Source of the DNA: JABFSM01 sp963762545
GTDB lineage: Bacteria; Gemmatimonadota; Gemmatimonadetes; Gemmatimonadales; GWC2-71-9
Assembly: GCA_963762545.1 (NCBI GenBank)
Contig: CAVXLC010000001.1
Coordinates: 806,001 to 870,000, forward strand
Direction of reading: 5' to 3'
Length of the DNA stretch: 64,000 bases
How positions within the stretch are numbered: position 1 is the first letter of the stretch; each line of letters begins with the position of its first letter. The notes below the pieces were generated by a model. It ran no database searches, was not told the origin of the DNA, and saw only the letters and a list, made by a program, of their open reading frames with translations. Positions 62,376-64,000 of this stretch are shown here, piece by piece. The translations under genes and the position numbers were made by a program.

Positions 62376-63149
62376 TCACCATTTCCGAAACGTCCGGAGG
62401 TTGTCCGACTCGATCTTTGCGCGCTGTTGCGGCTCCAGATCGAGGAGATCCAGCTTGGCCACGCTGTTCTCGGGAAGCCGGAGCGGCATGCCGGTGCCGA
62501 AGGCAAACCGCTCGATACCCACGGTCCGGAGCAGCAGCGCCAGGTGATCCTCGGGCGGGCCCCAGACCCAGCAGATGTCCCACAGGATCCGCGCCGCTTC
62601 GTCCGGCGTGGAACCGAAATGCACCTGCTCGATGAACTCGCGGTCGGCGTGGGTGATGATCAGGCGCGCCCGCGCGTCCCCCCGGACGAGGGCGCGCACG
62701 CTGGCCGGCGTCAGCTCGGGCGCCTGATCGTGGGGATGGCGCTGACGCCCATCCTCCAATCGAACCGCCATCATGAGCGGCAGGCCGAGCTCGCCGCATG
62801 CGCCGGCGAGAGTCCGCATGACGCCCCCCGCCGGATCCACCCCGTAGAACGATGGATCGGCCCGAACGCAGGGCGCGTCCCGCTGCACCGCCTCGTCGAG
62901 CGCGTTCTTCCAGTTCGGCAGGCCCGGGTGCACGGCCGGCACCGGCCGGAACCTCGGCTGCTGCGCGGCGGCCAGGTAGACCACCGCGTTTCCCTCGGTC
63001 GGGTCCCTCCAGAGGATCGCCGAGAGATTGGAGAGCCAGGCCCGGTCGATTCCGGTCCGGTCCATGGCTTCGAGCAGCGAGGAAGGCGAGCCCCCCGGCA
63101 CCTTGCGGAAGGCGTAGCGACCCAGAAAGGCGTTGACGTCCACGCGCAT
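62376..63149 (-). CDS. Amidohydrolase_2-family protein, metal site diverged
   Basis: TIM-barrel protein of 257 residues related to the amidohydrolase next to it. It starts MRVDVNAFLGRYAFR where the active family has DxHxH, so the first metal pair has been replaced by DVNAF. Later features are kept: LPLMMAVRLEDGR, LIITHADREFIEQ and FAFGTGMPLRLPE. It may be a catalytically diverged partner of the neighbour. The ATG at 63149 is the family start. It is four bases downstream of the other amidohydrolase gene. Confidence 0.8.
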   Translation of the reverse strand: MRVDVNAFLGRYAFRKVPGGSPSSLLEAMDRTGIDRAWLSNLSAILWRDPTEGNAVVYLAAAQQPRFRPVPAVHPGLPNWKNALDEAVQRDAPCVRADPSFYGVDPAGGVMRTLAGACGELGLPLMMAVRLEDGRQRHPHDQAPELTPASVRALVRGDARARLIITHADREFIEQVHFGSTPDEAARILWDICWVWGPPEDHLALLLRTVGIERFAFGTGMPLRLPENSVAKLDLLDLEPQQRAKIESDNLRTFRKW

Positions 63150-63151
63150 GG

Positions 63152-63955
63152 TCAGCTCGCTCCGAAGCCGGCTTTGGGAAAGATCGCCGCGGCGTTGCGC
63201 CAGCGGATCCGCTCGATCTGCTCGGAGGAGAGGAGCCAGGTGAGGTAGCGCAGCTTGGCGAGCCCGGTGTCGAGGGTGATGTCGGCGCCCCAGAGCATGC
63301 GGCCCGGGCCAACCGCGTCGAGGCACCCCTCGAGCATCCCGCTGTCCACACCGCTTCCCGAGAGGTCCACGTACACGTTCGGTACTCCGCGGACCGCATG
63401 CAGCGAGTGGAGCCAGTCCCCCCCGCCGCCGATATGCCCCAGAATGAAGACCACGTCCGGGTGCCGGCGGGCCAGGGTGCCGAGCTCCACGGCATCCGAG
63501 GCCTCCTGGCCGGGCCAATCCCTGCGCCGGTGCTGCCAGATGTGCTGGAGGATCGGCACGCCGTGCTGCCGCGCCGCGGCGCAGACCGGATCGAGCAGGG
63601 GATCGTCGGCCCGACGGCTGGCGGCCAGCTTGATGCCGATCATGCCCGCGTCGACGCAGCGGGCGATTTCCCTGAGCGAGTGCTCGGTGTAATTCGGGTT
63701 GACGCAGGCGTAGCCCAGGATCTTGCCGGGATGCTGGCGCACCAGAGCCAGCATCGCGTCGTTGCCGGTGACCACGTCCTCGGGGGACGGGAAGTAGGTG
63801 GGCGAGCTCCGGCCCCAGGTTCCCAGGATCGAGGCGATATGGCAGGTGATGCCGATCCGGTCTCCCGCGGCGAGCCGGCTGGCGTTGCGGTCCGCCCAGT
63901 CGGCCCGGAGACCCCCGGGATAGAGGAAGTGGGCGTGGACGTCAATCAGAGTCAT
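63152..63955 (-). CDS. Amidohydrolase_2-family metal-dependent hydrolase
   Basis: Hydrolase or decarboxylase of 267 residues. The metal site begins DVHAHF (residues 5-10); IGIKLAAS, QHIWQHRRRDW and ILGHIGGGGDW hold later His ligands, and LWGADITLDTG the C-terminal Asp. Relatives include ACMSD-type decarboxylases and lactonases. It is complete. The ATG overlaps the stop of the gene at the window edge (ATGA), and the diverged paralogue follows, so all three are co-transcribed. Confidence 0.88.
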   Translation of the reverse strand: MTLIDVHAHFLYPGGLRADWADRNASRLAAGDRIGITCHIASILGTWGRSSPTYFPSPEDVVTGNDAMLALVRQHPGKILGYACVNPNYTEHSLREIARCVDAGMIGIKLAASRRADDPLLDPVCAAARQHGVPILQHIWQHRRRDWPGQEASDAVELGTLARRHPDVVFILGHIGGGGDWLHSLHAVRGVPNVYVDLSGSGVDSGMLEGCLDAVGPGRMLWGADITLDTGLAKLRYLTWLLSSEQIERIRWRNAAAIFPKAGFGAS

Positions 63956-64000
63956 GCGAGCTCGCGCAGCACGCCGTCGAGCGTGGTCAGCGCCTCCCCG
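63952..64000 (-). CDS. C-terminal end of an unidentified gene, cut by window
   Basis: The last 49 bases hold the C-terminus EALTTLDGVLRELA and stop of a minus-strand gene that overlaps the amidohydrolase start. The helix would suit an aminotransferase or a similar enzyme, but 15 residues are too few to identify it. Confidence 0.6.
   Translation of the reverse strand, partial: GEALTTLDGVLRELA

Overview
This is a roughly 64 kb chromosomal window with very high GC (about two-thirds or more). It is densely coded and carries no insertion sequence, prophage or CRISPR array that I can see. Several features together point to a soil or freshwater member of the Gemmatimonadota; this is inference, because no database search was possible. 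They are a eukaryote-like Ser/Thr kinase fused to TPRs, many small lipoproteins, ZU5-like and NTF2-like secreted proteins, an FHA-GAF-adenylate cyclase, an M14 carboxypeptidase with a Gly-rich tail, a UbiD/UbiA/UbiX set of the menaquinone (futalosine) type, and -10 boxes of the form TAnATT. Gene starts often overlap the upstream stop as ATGA or GTGA, so translational coupling is common.

Layout. 1-4.7 kb: quinone genes ubiD (cut by the window edge), ubiA and ubiX, a possible 47-codon ORF coupled to ubiX, a zinc-ribbon protein of unknown function and a YfcE-type phosphodiesterase. 4.7-12.4 kb, minus strand: a kinase-TPR protein broken by one missing base, a TPR protein, a ZU5-like lipoprotein, an outer-membrane barrel and a lipoprotein alpha/beta hydrolase. 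12.6-18.2 kb: ABC-F ATPase, FKBP lipoprotein, M14 peptidase. 18.3-20.5 kb: small secreted or unknown proteins, a histidine-kinase remnant and an AT-richer small ORF. 20.5-26.0 kb, minus strand: UvrC-like nuclease, mutM, purD, an M48 peptidase and a transsulfuration enzyme.

26.1-30.4 kb: HD-GYP response regulator, then glmM and glmS for amino sugars. 30.4-32.3 kb: a NarL/histidine-kinase pair. 32.4-35.6 kb: a TonB receptor and HmuY-like lipoprotein, probably a heme-uptake pair. 35.7-36.7 kb: dtd and maf. 36.7-41.2 kb: small lipoproteins, a predicted adenylate cyclase and an outer-membrane barrel. 41.3-44.1 kb: a PilB/GspE ATPase with a C-terminal receiver domain, and a Nudix hydrolase. 44.2-46.5 kb: a hexapeptide acyltransferase, two paralogous NTF2-like lipoproteins and a thioesterase. 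46.5-50.3 kb: the proteostasis block tig-clpP-clpX-engB, with clpX carrying an apparent homopolymer frameshift. 50.5-51.7 kb: small proteins, tRNA-Leu(UAG) and the tail of a lost ABC permease. 51.8-56.5 kb: a DegP/HtrA protease, dnaK and a PP2C phosphatase. 56.6-64 kb: a heparinase II/III-like lyase with a sugar-binding tail, an NAD-dependent epimerase, a DapA-like aldolase/lyase and two metal-dependent amidohydrolases, which look like an uncharacterised carbohydrate or uronate catabolic locus.

The least expected signals are non-coding. First, there is a recurrent -10 box (TAGATT, TACATT, TAAATT, TAAGTT) placed 6-8 bases before a start codon that lacks a Shine-Dalgarno, suggesting leaderless transcripts. 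Second, there is a family of intergenic elements built from tandem 8-mers, often folded back as hairpins, at the 3' ends of genes. Two frameshifts in C or G runs, one of them in clpX, suggest residual homopolymer errors in the assembly.
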